Assembly (NCBI GenBank): GCA_039881145.1
Contig: JAYKKI010000060.1
Span: 4,154,501-4,218,500, forward strand
Source: Druceiella hillmani
Lineage: Eukaryota > Arthropoda > Insecta > Lepidoptera > Hepialidae
Reading direction: 5' to 3'
Length of the DNA stretch: 64,000 nt
Below, piece by piece: positions 49,759-62,441 of the stretch. The notes under the pieces are model-generated. The model searched no databases. It saw only the letters and a list, made by a program, of their open reading frames with translations, and was not told the origin of the DNA. The translations under genes and the position numbers were made by a program. Positions within the stretch are counted from its first letter, which is position 1. Every line of letters begins with the position of its first letter.

Positions 49759-52069
49759 TTTTTATTAATTCACTACGTATACAAATTTGTGCCATTCAAC
49801 TTTACACACGATCGAAAACATAATTGTAAAGTCGTTCGGGATTAGAGTTTCGACGTACCCATTTCCACCGTCATGTTACTAACGGCGTGACTTATATCGT
49901 TCAACGATTAATGAATCAGCATTGTCCAACTGTGTTATTATCGCGAGATAACGGCCGTTAAAACTTTTAGCAAAGTTAATTGTAAATTTGTTATCAACTA
50001 TTACTAATGTCATGTCAAGTATGTTTTCATTAAAAGTCATGTTGGCTATGTTGACATAATAAGCAGGTTCGCCAATAAAAAAATAAAAGGGTAATGAATA
50101 CTAACATGAGTAAACTTGCGTAATTTTAAGACGCCTGTTTTATAAAATAATATATATTAATCATTAAATAATTTTTAAGATATTTTTTAATTAAAATAAA
50201 TGTTTTGATTAAAACAAATGAAATAGTACTTCATTAGAAAGAAGCCCTTGATTTTTCTTAGCATTTTAATAATTTCATTTCACAGTAGAAATTATATTAG
50301 GTGATTAAAAATAACGTCACTAGTTTTTTTAAATATATTAATGCCATGTTTCAAAAAAACCTACATTTAATCATTTATGGTAACTGAGATATTTTGTAAC
50401 TACAAATATAATTATATAAAATCAAACATATACAATTAAAATTGAACGTCTTGTCATTGGCCATCTTAACGGATATGTGTAATTAGGATGGCTGCACAAA
50501 TAACGATAAGTTTTCAGTAATGTATCCACTTGTTAGGTACTTCTTTAACTGCACTGATCTGTCCTAATACTAGATATAAATCTAGGAATTAGAACCTAAC
50601 ATTCCTTCAGATTTTTTGTTTTTTTTACAGTTTCTCTTTAACATTTCTATATAATTGAAGGAGTTTTGTAGCGCACAAAGGCTGTATTTTCATACCGTGA
50701 AATGGAATGACCAGTTTTATAATAATATCCGCACAGAACACTTGAATATAGGGTTATATCATCCTAATAGAAAATTGGGCATCTTATCTAATTTTACTGA
50801 TGATTATCACGTATAATTTTGTTATTAATTTTGAGGTTTCATTATCGGTAGCACTCTAATTTGATTACTAAAAATATTTGAAAAAATCAGTAGTCCGTTC
50901 AAAAAACCTTCGTTTACTTTATAGGTCATATGTCGTATACCTATTAGAATTTATTTGATTTCACTAGAGACATTAGTTTTTCACTAATGAAATACATTGA
51001 AATATTATAAGTAGTCGCCTTATGGGAGTGGCCTTATTACCCTATAATTATCATAGTAAAATACTATCGCTTGAAATATTCAAAAATTAATGATGAAAAT
51101 ACAATGTATGCGTATATGTTGCAGACGGCCGTAAATTTTTAATAAATTTAGTAGTAACAATGAAGTTATCTAAATATAATGAATGCGTAAATTACTTTTC
51201 ATTGGATGTGCAATGATTCATAATCTATTTAAGGTTGCTCTAAGAGTATTTATAGATGTGCAATATTTTATCATTGAATGGTTTTTTGACAGCAAATCAT
51301 TTAGAATAAAAAACATTTTTGTTTGTTATTAGAATCAACAAATAAAGCTTGGCAAGGAATTAAATTTTAATCAGTATGGAAAGTAAATAATTATAAATGA
51401 AATTACATGAAACGTTTTTTAAATAATGCCTTTTAATTTGCAAGGTACCTACAATCTCGTTCTTTACATAGGATTACGTAATAGTAATGATGAACACATG
51501 TGTCGACTTAAAATAATTACTATAGCATGAATCACTGTTTTTTATTACCTAAATAACTTAGTTACGCATTTTTTACGGAAAATACTGTTACTATTATATT
51601 AAATTGCCATGATTCACTATGGAGGTATTAAAGTTTTATTATATAAAATGAGCGAGGAAATAACATAAAAATTTACTGCATACAATTATTTAAATTTTTT
51701 TTATTTATGGAACTTGTTGGAACACAAATAAGGTCAAAAAATATTCAATGTTTTTATTCAATTTCAATTTTGTATCATGCCCTATTTTAAAATAATTTCT
51801 ATACAAAAGCAATGGCGGTTGGTGTAGTGGCTGTAGTTTCTCTTATGTGTATTTTTTATTATTTTTTAATGCTTTATTTTATCATTAAAATTTCTAAATA
51901 TTCTGAATAACTATTTTTTATAAGAATACTTAGATTCTTTTTGCTAATTCTATTTAAATTTTTAATTAATGTAAATTTATTGGCAAATGGCATGTAAATA
52001 TTTGTGACACTGATATTATTATAGCACGAAAAATATCTAAAGTAAAAATCGGTAATATAAACAAAATTA
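49759..52069. other. Upstream region of Hr96, no gene seen
   Basis: It should contain the Hr96 promoter and 5' untranslated region. No CpG-rich block or unambiguous core promoter could be fixed, and a noncoding 5' exon could lie here. Sequence is AT-rich. Confidence 0.4.
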
Positions 52070-52336
52070 ATGGCAGCCAACAATATTAATAGTAAAATTG
52101 ACCATAATGAAAAGTGCAATAATGAACAGGGTAATCTGAGAGGTAACACTGAAAGATTTAGAATATCAAAAATAGAACAATTCAATATAAATGAAACCAC
52201 TGATAGAAATAGTCGGCCTACAATTCTTTGGAGGTCTTTTCGAAGGCAGTTATGGCTTTATCGGCATTTGGAATTGTATTGTTCGCAGTTTATCTTTTAT
52301 TCTGGGAAATAAATAGGAATTGCATGATGTGCAGTT
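52070..52336 (+). other. Unassigned short open frame with overlapping hydrophobic frame
   Basis: A frame from an ATG at 52070 gives 80 residues (MAANNINSKIDHNEKCNNEQ...), hydrophilic with no known motif. From about 52216 a different frame reads SLEVFSKAVMALSAFG then IVLFAVYLLFWEINRNCMMC and a stop at about 52336, which looks like a single membrane segment with a short Cys-containing tail. A frameshift between the two would make a small tail-anchored protein, but neither half is recognised. This could be a pseudogene or chance. Confidence 0.2.
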
Positions 52337-54530
52337 AAGCCTATACGTTGGATGATTCATCATTTCTACAATCGACTTAGTCTAATATACACTTGTTTAT
52401 CTGGATGAGTGCACAGAGGCAATGTTGTGACGAAGGAGGATTCTACTTCGAGGGTGGTGCCCTTGAACTTTTCCAAAACAATAGGCTAATAATGGCTTGA
52501 CTCACACAACGTTGATTTTATTTTCACTTGTTGCTGTTGAGGTTCATCACTCAGATGGATTATCAATGAGATTAGTACAATAACTCTCGGACATATTAAA
52601 AAAGTTATAAAGAGTAACATAGGATAGGACTTCTATATAAAATGCCAACGTAACTTTTTGTTGAATGAGACCACAAGGAAAGTCATAAAAAATTATTTAA
52701 TAAAAATATTCTTGTTTTCAAAGACACATGATACATACAATTTCCTATTTGCCTTAATTTCTAAAAACAAATATCAATTATAAGCAAAGTGGATTTTATG
52801 TATTATCAAATTTCGAAATTTAAATTAATTTTTTATTTTCATTATCACAAATGGCCAGTTCTAAGAACTTTCAGTGCTATTCTCATATGGTCAGTCCGAC
52901 GTTGGCCATTTTATATAACTGACCATATTAAGTAACCATTTATTTGTTATGTATTTTGTCCAGTATCAAGAAAATTAAAGTGAATAACACCCAAAAAGAA
53001 TGAGATAGAGAGAAATTATAAGCAAAACAAATTATCCAAAGAAATGTCAAGTCCTAGTTCACTGACTCAGCATAGTTAGAAAAAGTACCAAGCGAGCGGC
53101 TAAGCAACTGAAAACTCATCCTTAGTTGAGTGACAAGGTGGCCACATATCTGATAATGTGCCAAACGACAATGTTCTATTAACATATATTTCAGAAATGA
53201 TTATTGTGAGTTTTAAAAGATCTCAGTTTCCAAAGATGATTAACTATAGTTTAAATAAAATTAAAGCATTAATATATGTTTTTATCCTAAACATAGATAT
53301 GGTTAGGTTTTTAAAATAAAAGTATAAAAACGTTTTGACATCTTTATCATTAAAAAAACTTTTTAATATTAAAAACGAATTTCATTAAATTTTCACTTAA
53401 CCGCTTTTGCGGTTTCGCAAAATCCATTTCCTGCTAAATTTCACAAATCTATGTAAAGGTTTGCAAGATGTGATCACAAATACACAACTGATAACATACT
53501 TATATTTGAAACATATGGAATTTAAAAAAAAACACGAAACACACGGAAATTTCGAAAAAAAACACACGAAACAGAGCTTGCGCATATTTACTCATTATAC
53601 AGTTTTACAAGACATTTAAGAAATGTAAGTTCTTGGAGCATACGAAAATAGTAGTCTTCGATGAAAGTAATAACTATAAATGTATTGCATAATGGGCATT
53701 AGTTGAATTACATAATGACTACATAATACACGTGACATAGAAAGGTTATATACAATACAGATCAGACCTGTCAAAATATTGAAGTCTACGCAAGTCGAAG
53801 CAATCAAATCAAATTTCCCATTCCACGAACATTTATAATGTTAAATTTTAATAAACCATAATTAAATTTTTTAGAAATAATATTGAAAGTTTGATCACTT
53901 GTGCCACAAGTAATCATTCAATAATAATTCTGTATTCTAGAATAATAAAAATTGCAAAACATGAGTCAGACGTGCACATGAATGTCACCTGATTCCATTT
54001 TTTTATCAGTTTATTACACATGAATATGTAATTGTGTGCATTATGATAAAGAAAGTTAAGTAAGCATTTGATAACATTTATGATTCACGCTAAGTTGAAA
54101 TCAAAACATTTGTTATTTAATCTTAACATATTTGTAATTAATACCAGATATCTAAGCTCCTTGCTTTCATTAAAATTTGTAATGCTACAGTATTCAAAAG
54201 TTATGAAGGTCAGAGTTGAAATTTGTTTTATTATAAATTATACTATAGAATATGTCTAGTGACATATTTTGTATGATCACTATGTTACAAATGAAAAAAA
54301 AGTTTGTAATTACCACTTAATAAAAATATACACAATTTTTTCTAACACATTTTTTATGTATGATTTTATTAGTAAAAATAAATAAATAGTAAACGCCAGT
54401 ATATAAAAACTTTAATTTTATTGAAAATGAGTCAAGGAAACCGATTACAAATATTGTTATTAATAGATTTGTATACATTAAGACACAAAACAATGTCCAA
54501 ACAAATATAGCACACAAAATATGAATCTTT
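52337..54530. other. AT-rich non-coding stretch
   Basis: No gene or repeat recognised. Short frames near 53400-53620 and 54070-54520 lack motifs. Confidence 0.4.
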
Positions 54531-56198
54531 TTACCTTTTTCTTTTATGTTGAGAAGTATCCTTCCTCTTCAAACGTGAGTAGTTATTGGCTAGCATAGCT
54601 GCGCTCCAACGTGCTTGATGCCGTTGTTCCTGTTCATCACTCACAGCTTCGAGATTTAAAGGTAAAAAAGAAATGGGAATAAAGAAAATGAATTTTTTTA
54701 AAGATATTCTATATCCCATCTACTTACATGCATTTAACAAATTGTTTACTAAGATCTCCGCATTTTCGGCTGTGTGGTTACCTAAAAAGCCTTTTAAAAC
54801 AGTTTTGAATGATTTCCATGTATCTAGTTCATGATCATTCAGTTCTTGATCAAAATTTTGGTCGTTCATTAACTGACGTATTTGGAATCGGATAATTATT
54901 CCTTCTTTGAGTTTTACGTCACATAATTTTGTAAAAAAGGAACTCATTTGTATCCATTGCCTTCATAAAATTCTTCATCAAGCCGAGTTTTACATGTAGG
55001 GGAGTTAAAATAACATCTTTGGAATCATTTAAAGGCAAGTATTTCACATTTGATACAACAAAAGGAATTTGTGTGTGGTAAACACACAAATTTCATCTGT
55101 TTTGGCCTATCTTTTATCAAATAGTGCTTATCAGTAGCTGTGCTGTCGCAAATGAAAGAAAACAACAGTACTTAGTGAATTCATTCTGCAAACCAAGTAA
55201 CATTGCTATTACTTTCAGATCAGCACACAAATTCAAAATTGATTCCATATTCTCATTTAAACACACAAATCAGCACACAAATTCAAAATTGATTTCATAT
55301 TCTCATTTAAACACACAAATTCAAAATTGATTCCATATTCTCATTTAAACACACAAATCAGCACACAAATTCAAAATTGATTCCATATTCTCATTTAAAC
55401 ATACAAATCAGCACACAAATTCAAAATTGATTTCATATTCTCATTTAAACACACAAATTCAAAATTGATTCCATATTCTCATTTAAACACATAAATTCAA
55501 AATTGATTCCATATTTTCATTCTTTTAAAATAGTTAAATAAGCGATTGGTATTGACGGATACTGATTGCTGGGATGAAGCAAAACTTCTTTCATACTTAT
55601 TTTCGAACCATCAACAAACAAACTCCAGTCTTTTATCATATCATTTAATTCCTGTTGTTCAATTAAATGCATATTGTGTAGAACATTTGAAGAGGTTAAA
55701 AACACTGGATCTTCATTGTCAACTTCCCAATCTTCACCATCATTTTCTTCATCATCAGCATTTTTAACTTCACAGTTTGACATTTATTAGGAGGTAAAGG
55801 AGGAGGCGTATCTTCACTATAAGCTATGGGTTTCGATACCGAATTCGTAGTGTACTCTATATTATGCTTGATTTTCTTTGAAAATCCTCTTACATCGATC
55901 GTACAAAAGTAGCAATCATTGTAGTGATTACTGGATTTCTGCCACATTATAGGTATTGCAAATTATATGGATGATTTGTTTCCATTAAGCTATGACAAGA
56001 GATTAGCATAGCATGATACGCAGTTGCGGAATTCAGGATGTTTCTTGAACACAATACGTCCAAAATATAGGAAATAAGCATTGCATACTTTTTCAGATAT
56101 TTTTTCCCTTGTGACTTAAGAATGTACTGTCCACACACGTAGCAAAACATGCTTGGTGAATTTTTGCATTGGCGATGAATGCTTTTATTGGTACTCAT
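54531..56198 (-). pseudogene. Decayed copy of a repetitive arthropod protein of unknown function
   Basis: Minus-strand pieces appear in family order: start MSTNKSIHRQCKNSPSMFCY, VCGQYILKSQGKKYLKK (56198 to about 56090), NHYNDCYFCTIDVRGFSKKI (about 55930-55870), AYSEDTPPPLPPNKC, LIEQQELNDMIKDWSLFVDG and LLHPSNQYPSIPIAYL (55680-55530), then LTPLHVKLGLMKNFMKAMD (about 55010-54950), KEGIIIRFQIRQLM...FLGNHTAENAEILV and EAVSDEQEQRHQARWSAAML (to 54540). Each block matches a protein I know as repeated in many insect and crustacean genomes, with no assigned function. Frameshifts, stops and a 320-bp tandem array replacing the middle show it is dead. Confidence 0.75.
55195..55515. repeat. Short tandem array inside the orphan pseudogene
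   Basis: Units of about 37 and 50 bp alternate: CACACAAATTCAAAATTGAT then T(C)CATATTCTCATTTAAA, with or without an extra TCAGCACACAAAT. There are about seven copies, in place of roughly 150 codons of the protein. Confidence 0.9.
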
Positions 56199-59100
56199 CT
56201 TGAAAAACTATATAATAACCCTCACAAATAGTTAACTACAGAGATATTAACGTGAAGTACATTGTCAATAATGATAACTTTTATTAATATGCATAATATG
56301 AGGGTAGTTAAAAAATTACTGGTGGGTACCTGAAAAACAAGAAGCGATAGAAACATAAAATATCTACTGTCCACATGCTGTAGTTAATGGTAATCTGTTA
56401 TAGCTATAACAGTTCTGTTTTGTGGGTACTAATACCATGTCACATAGTGAGCAGTGTCGAACATTTAGGTGTGCCAATTTTTATTGCGTGTTATATTTTC
56501 ATTGCATTGGACTCTGGAAATTACTTCCATGTAATAACTGCACTACACTACTTGCGAAGTTGATCGAAGTTAGGCGAAGAGAATAGTGTAGAGAGGTACT
56601 TCGATTCGCTTTGTGCGTATATCAGACTGTACTTCAGAAGTACTTTAGACTGCATTCAACTTCGACGAGCTCTTCAGGCTTAGAAAGACATTATTCTATG
56701 TCAAAATTTCAAATAAACGAAAAAATTAAACTCTAGTAATTTAATTAAGATAAAAGAACGAAAAGTTAGTCTCGTGACAAACGGTGAAAAGTACCATTAA
56801 ACAAAGAATTTAAAATGAAGCGTTGAATTATTTAGCTGATGGAACTATTTTTATACAGTGATACCAATTATTTGTCGAGGTCTCATTCCAATTATTTGTC
56901 GAGGTCTCATTCCAATTATTTGTTGACGTCTCATTCCAATTATTTGTCGAGGGTACAATCTACCATCTGCATAGTATCTAATTTTGGTACTATTACTTTA
57001 AATGAAATTAATAACTGGCTGACTTATTTATTCATTTTTCTCCAACTTTGAGAGCTTGATTACGGGATCCATTTAATACATGTAACATTCACCTGCTGAA
57101 AATATAGTTCGATAAAAACTAGATTATGGAAAATATCAAAACAAAAATAATTGGTGCTATTATTCAAGGTCCAATGGTGCTTGGTTCATCATTTCTCATC
57201 ATCATCAATGGTGCTTGGTTAAAACCTGTCATATTTTACATTTTATTAAAGTTGTACATGAGTAATATGACAAATGTGTATAGAAGAGTTTTTAAATTTT
57301 AATGATCAATTACGACTTGACTCGAGTGTGACCTTCATTGTCACCATGCCTTGCATTGTAGTATTAAAAATATAATTATTGTTTAGATCATTTTATTGGT
57401 GTAGTATAAAATAATAAAATATTAATTCTGAAATTTCTCTATTAATTTTTATTTTAAAATTATTACAATAATCAGTTAATTTATTTGCAGTTTCCATTGT
57501 TTTTTATTATTATTTATTAGCATGTAAAACTCTGCAAACAATTTATATTATAAAAGAAAAGTTCTATCTCTTGAAAATACAAGTACAGGCCGTGCTATGA
57601 ATAAATAAAAACTAATGTTAGCTTACATGTTAAGCGCCAACTCCCATCAAGAATAATGATGTACATTAGATAGAAGGCTATGTTTTCCCTAATTGCTTAG
57701 ACCCACTCATAAAGTTATCTAAAAGGTAAAGTCATACCACATTTATAGCTTGGTAAAGCAAATTTAGTCTGAAAATTATCACAAACAAGTTCATGAATGC
57801 GTTTGGTTAAAATCCCATAATAAAATAAAAACTACAAGTGAAGTGGCACAAAAGTTCTTGCTTCCAGCCAGTTCAAAATGGGTAAAATCAGCAAGCAATA
57901 AAACTGTAATAATAGCAGACCGTCTGTGAAATAGGTTTTGTACACTTTAGACAGGGTCTGAGTGCTGTATGATGCTGCGATCCTAGTACAATTCTTTTAA
58001 CCTGTTAATTCCTGACAATTCACGAGGCCCATGTTAATAGCGTGTAAGACAATTCACTAATCAGAGTATCACTGTATATGTCAGCTTGAAGGCTGCAGTA
58101 TTCAGCTTCCAGCTAACTTCGACAAGCAGGGTCACAGCATGGAAACTCATCTTAGCCATCTCTCCGAAGCACAGAAAGCTGCATTTAAAGTTAAGATCAA
58201 GGTAATTGACTTGGCTACATATCTGAGTTTCTTTGCATCTGCCTATATATTTCCAACAAGGGTAAACAATTTTCCCTTTTTTATTTCTCCATTTGCAGAC
58301 AGTTTTCATAATATGCTTCAAGAAGAGCATGAAGCAAGATACTGCATCCTCGCCATTCTTTAAAGAAAAACAAGAAGACCCTTGGTCTATTTCAGTATAT
58401 CCTTTTTATTACGTCATACTATAGCTTTCAAGGTAGGATTACTACATGGTATCCAAATAGTTTTCATAACCATTTTATGAAAAAAATGCCTACCAGATAT
58501 AAAAGTAAGACCTTTAGATACCAAATATGACTTAACATTACTATTTTCATTCTATGTCTCATGTTCTTTTTCCAATTTTTTACTGACATTGATCTCATAA
58601 CATCACAAGATAGTTGGTCTTAATCTTGTCATTCCCCAATCAGAAAAATGTTCGACCTATTTCAATAACTTTTCTGGTTATAAATCTTTGCTACAAGGCA
58701 TTTTCTATGAAAATAAACTGCGAATTATCCCATATGAAAAACAGGTAAATGATATTATAACATATGATTGCCAGGTAGCGTTCATTGTACATGCGAAAAT
58801 GTTATAAAATATAATGGTGTACGTACACATAGAAAGAAACAAGCCATAGAAATATAAACATGACGTCTTTTATGGTAAGAAATATAAAAACAATGTGTAG
58901 ATCCAAAAGTAGAGTTTCCAAGAGGCCTCGTCAGCAAGAAATGTAAGCTTGGGCTATATTATTGAACTAAAAATAGTAAGGTGTTTTTTCTTCCAACAGT
59001 ATGAAAAACATGTAGTCACAAAATTTCAAGAAAATATAATATATGGCCTTATGTTTTAATATCACAAAAAGTTTCAAAGAGAACCTTTGTGCTCGGAGGC

Positions 59101-59802
59101 AGAGTTAAAAAAATGTTCTTTAATATAAATGAAAAGTTTTTTGGATATCTCAAAAAGCATTTGATGGAGTGATATTTTAATTATCATTTTTAATTTTTAA
59201 GTGATAGTGAGAATATTAAACTTCGAAATGCTGGTTGAGTTTAAAAAATTTTAAACATTGTCATATTTGTTTAACTTCTTCAACAATTTCAAGTGTAATA
59301 ATAACTACGAAACCAAGTGAATGTGCATGCTCTGACAAGCACTTTGCAAGTTTGTAATATTTTTTTGATATATAGTAAATAAACATATTTTAACTTTCTT
59401 TCTTAAATTTTTAGTAACACAAAAATAAAATTTCACTCGAAAAAAAAACTTTTAATGTGATATATGTAAATAAACATTATTTACCTATACACTTTGCTCT
59501 ATCCCAATGAATGAAAGAGTTCTGTATGTTCGTCACTACTTTACTTTTTAAAATAGAGAAGAACATACTTACAGAAAAAGCTTATTATACAGATAAAAAA
59601 ACATTATTATTCTTAATTCCACTATTATCATTGGTTTATTTTCCAATAACAAATTTTTGTTAGTTGGTGTTTAATATTTAAGACGTTATAAAGATTTTAT
59701 TTTTGTTTGGTCTGTTTTGAGAGAAAATTAGTTTATATTCAATGACACTTGTGTGGAGATATAAACATTTATATTATAGTGAATTTACATTGTATTAAAG
59801 CA
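56199..59802. other. Non-coding stretch with one GC-richer block of unknown origin
   Basis: No gene supported. The block at about 58080-58340 is GC-richer, with frames open on both strands (74 and 89 codons), but no family was recognised. Around 56540-56690 a Ser/Glu-like TTCGA-rich patch has local inverted symmetry. Confidence 0.35.
56864..56955. repeat. 24-bp minisatellite, 4 copies
   Basis: CCAATTATTTGTCGAGGTCT-type units, with one GAC change and one end variant. Confidence 0.9.
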
Positions 59803-59992
59803 AAAAATGAAAAAAAACGCAATAGGGAAGGAGGCAATTACGTTTATATTTGAATTATTATAAAAAATGGTTGTGTCTGACTTCTTATCTGGCCTGTTCC
59901 TGACTAATATGTTAATGGTGTACCTACCTAACTATTTATGTTGTCATTTTTGAAATTGCCTCCTTCCCTATTGCGTTTTTTTTTTCATTTTT
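59803..59992. mobile_element. Small fold-back (MITE-like), about 190 bp
   Basis: Arms of about 36 bp, AAAAAATGAAAAAAAACGCA then ATAGGGAAGGAGGCAATT, and the near-exact reverse at 59955-59992 enclose about 110 bp with no gene. Confidence 0.65.
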
Positions 59993-60469
59993 TGATCTTT
60001 CACTATACATTATTTTCATTTTACATTAATTATGAATAGATTGACACTATTGAATGAGTTTTATGTACCAATATTGAATAAAAGATAAAAAGCTGTGACT
60101 ATGACTGCGACTATGAAAAATTGTGTGAAAATCTTTAAAATTTGTTAGTGATTGAATGTCGCCTTTGGAAAAAAATTACACTATGCAGAATAATCTCTCA
60201 CAGATTTTATTTTTACTGACTACACAAAATGATAAGGAGTAAAATATTTTTTGTACTTGATTGCAGGTACTCATTCGTATAAATACTTGGTAATTGTATC
60301 GAATCACTCGAAAATCTGTTCATATATAAATTCCAGAAACATTTTTTGAATTACAACTTAATGGTTGCAATACAATACTATGAAAGTAACAATACAATAT
60401 CAAATACAATATCAATATCAATACAATACTATCAAAGTAGTGCAATACAATACTATCAAAGTATCATAT

Positions 60470-60790
60470 TGGGCACTTTTCATATAATTTTGTAATTTGA
60501 GAAAAGATACTATTAGTTTCTTGGTTCATCGTCAGTAGTAGATGTTGAAGGCCATTCAGGACGAGGCAAAGCTTCGGATCATTCAAATCTTCGACCATTT
60601 CAAATCTCTCTTCGAACGATTTATTGTATGCCTGTGTTTTCAACATAGTCGAGTCACCTTTTTTAACATTTGTAATGTTACGGCACAAGAAACTTTGTTT
60701 GAAACATTAAATTTAAGGCAAACTCTTCGTTCAACTAATTTACCTATAATAAAATTCGTCGAGCAATTTTGAGGTCGACTTATTACAACC
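60470..60790 (-). pseudogene. mariner-type transposase relic, N-terminal DNA-binding part
   Basis: The minus strand reads LVERRVCLKFNVSNKVSCAV then TLQMLKK, GDSTMLKTQAYNKSFEERFE, MVEDL and, after a shift, LPRPEWPSTSTTDDEP. This is the helix-turn-helix region and linker of a mariner transposase ('..RVCIKF..', 'SKTQAYEWYK.F', 'EDLPRSGRPSTS'). The catalytic domain is absent. It is a third, separate mariner subfamily in the window. Confidence 0.8.
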
Positions 60791-62241
60791 GCTGCTGTAA
60801 ACATATTAGTTGACACATTGCTCTCGAGCATGGCTTGGTAATTAAGGAAGGTTCTACCAAGTTAACAAAAAAAAATTTATACGCATTTCTGAAATTCACA
60901 TGTATTTCTTTTAAGCAGTTCATTTTTTTTTAATTCCAGCTAGTTTTTATACATAATGTAACATTCAGGAAGAATATTGATACCTTGTTGTATCAATATT
61001 TTTTTTAGGATATTTTTATCAATGTGATTTTCCTGCATTTAAAAAGCAAATTTTAACATAACTATGATAAATTTTATATCAGTATCACAACGCTCTGTGG
61101 CACAACTTAAAATAATAGTAAAATTCACATAAGACGATCTTGTTTCATATCATCATTTGCACAATACCCAACTTTAGGTCATTGGTTAATTTTTCATAAA
61201 AAGAATGCCATTAGGTATATTTCATCATTCCCTATACACCGATACTATGGTATAAAGAGATAGATGAGGGAGAATGAAGATGAAGAAGTTGAAGAGTTAC
61301 TTAGTACTGACATTAATAAAAACTACGGTGTTGACAACCGTTCACATTGTCAGTGAATGGTTTGCAAAAAGTTAAGTTCGTTTATATAGAACTTTTCAAA
61401 ATATGTGCACCAAAATAAAATAATTTTCATTTTAAATGGATATTGTTCTATGACTATAAAGTTCCTTGTAACATTTATTTCATTATGTATATTTATACAC
61501 ATATATGTACGCTACATTTGTATACATTTGTAGTTTTATTTATGAATTGTGTCTTTCCGCCTAAAGTATTTTTCGCTAAATAAGCTATTCCTACATGGCA
61601 TGTTGACAATCGCACTAAATGGGTACTACTGTATAGTAAATAAGTCACGCACTCATTTCACGCTTTTCAAATTAACAATAATTACATATAAACAATTGGA
61701 GGGTAAATAAAAGTACAGAACTTTTATGAGGCAACCTGGCTAGCATTTGACATGTTTTAATTCATTCTAAGCCATAAGCTGATGGTTAAGGTCCATTCCG
61801 AATATTTGTTGAGTTTTTAAAGATTGTTTATAATGCACTACTTTCCAAGATTTTTTTCAAAGGTAATTTATTAAATTGTACAGAAGATAGTTACCAGAAA
61901 TACTTCATTTACGAAATATTATTTTATCTAATGCAATCCATTACCTAATTACATCATAATTTCGTCTGGTCTTAGGTAAACATATTTTAGAATATCTAGC
62001 TATTTTTATTACCATCGTTCATTTATAGAATTATTTGTAGCACACAATCAGTTGCGAAATAGTTGGAAGCAAAAAAATATATTGCTATTACGCTTCCTAT
62101 AATGGAAGGTGATATTTAAACCTTGTCAAACTGCTTATACCAGCATTACTGTTTACAAACAAACCTTAATGCAAATAAAGGTAGTGCGTAGTAATTTGAG
62201 CGAAACTATATAAATGATTGTGTGTTAATTGGGTCGCCAGT
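60791..62241. other. Upstream region of the heparanase-like gene
   Basis: AT-rich. Should hold the promoter of the gene starting at 62242, but no core element can be fixed. No other gene seen. Confidence 0.4.
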
Positions 62242-62441
62242 ATGCCATCGTTTGTTATGAAGCACACAATGGATTTGCTGACGAAGTTTTTGATTGTTTT
62301 TATTTTTAATCCGCCTGACTTTTTTGCTAGGGGTGAGGATATTTCTGTTAAGATTTCAACAAAAAGTTATGTTAATGTAGTGAGTGATAATTTTCTTAGT
62401 TTCACAATTGATCCTAAATTTCTACTCATAAATGAGTCTAG
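62242..62441 (+). CDS. Heparanase-like glycoside hydrolase, first coding exon
   Basis: The frame starts at ATG 62242 (later in-frame ATGs at 62257 and 62269) and encodes 66 residues plus two bases before a strong donor, CTAG|GTAAGT. The N-terminus KFLIVFIFNPPDFFARG is a likely signal peptide, stronger if read from the third Met (MDLLTKFLIV...). It is followed by VNVVSDNFLSFTIDPKFLL, which parallels the N-terminal strand of animal heparanases ('HLVSPSFLSVTID.....FL'), a GH79 enzyme that cuts heparan sulfate. The catalytic Glu residues would lie in later exons outside the window. The call rests on one short conserved block and gene structure, so it is moderate. Confidence 0.65.

Noticed and set aside
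51874..52200. 108-codon minus-strand hydrophobic frame
   Set aside because: No motif, low-complexity Leu/Ile composition in AT-rich DNA, and it overlaps a better plus-strand candidate.
54317..54517. 66-codon hydrophobic frame
   Set aside because: AT-rich composition and no recognised motif.
58061..58363. Overlapping 89- and 74-codon frames on opposite strands
   Set aside because: The GC-richer block may be an inserted repeat, but neither translation matches a family I know, so no gene is called.
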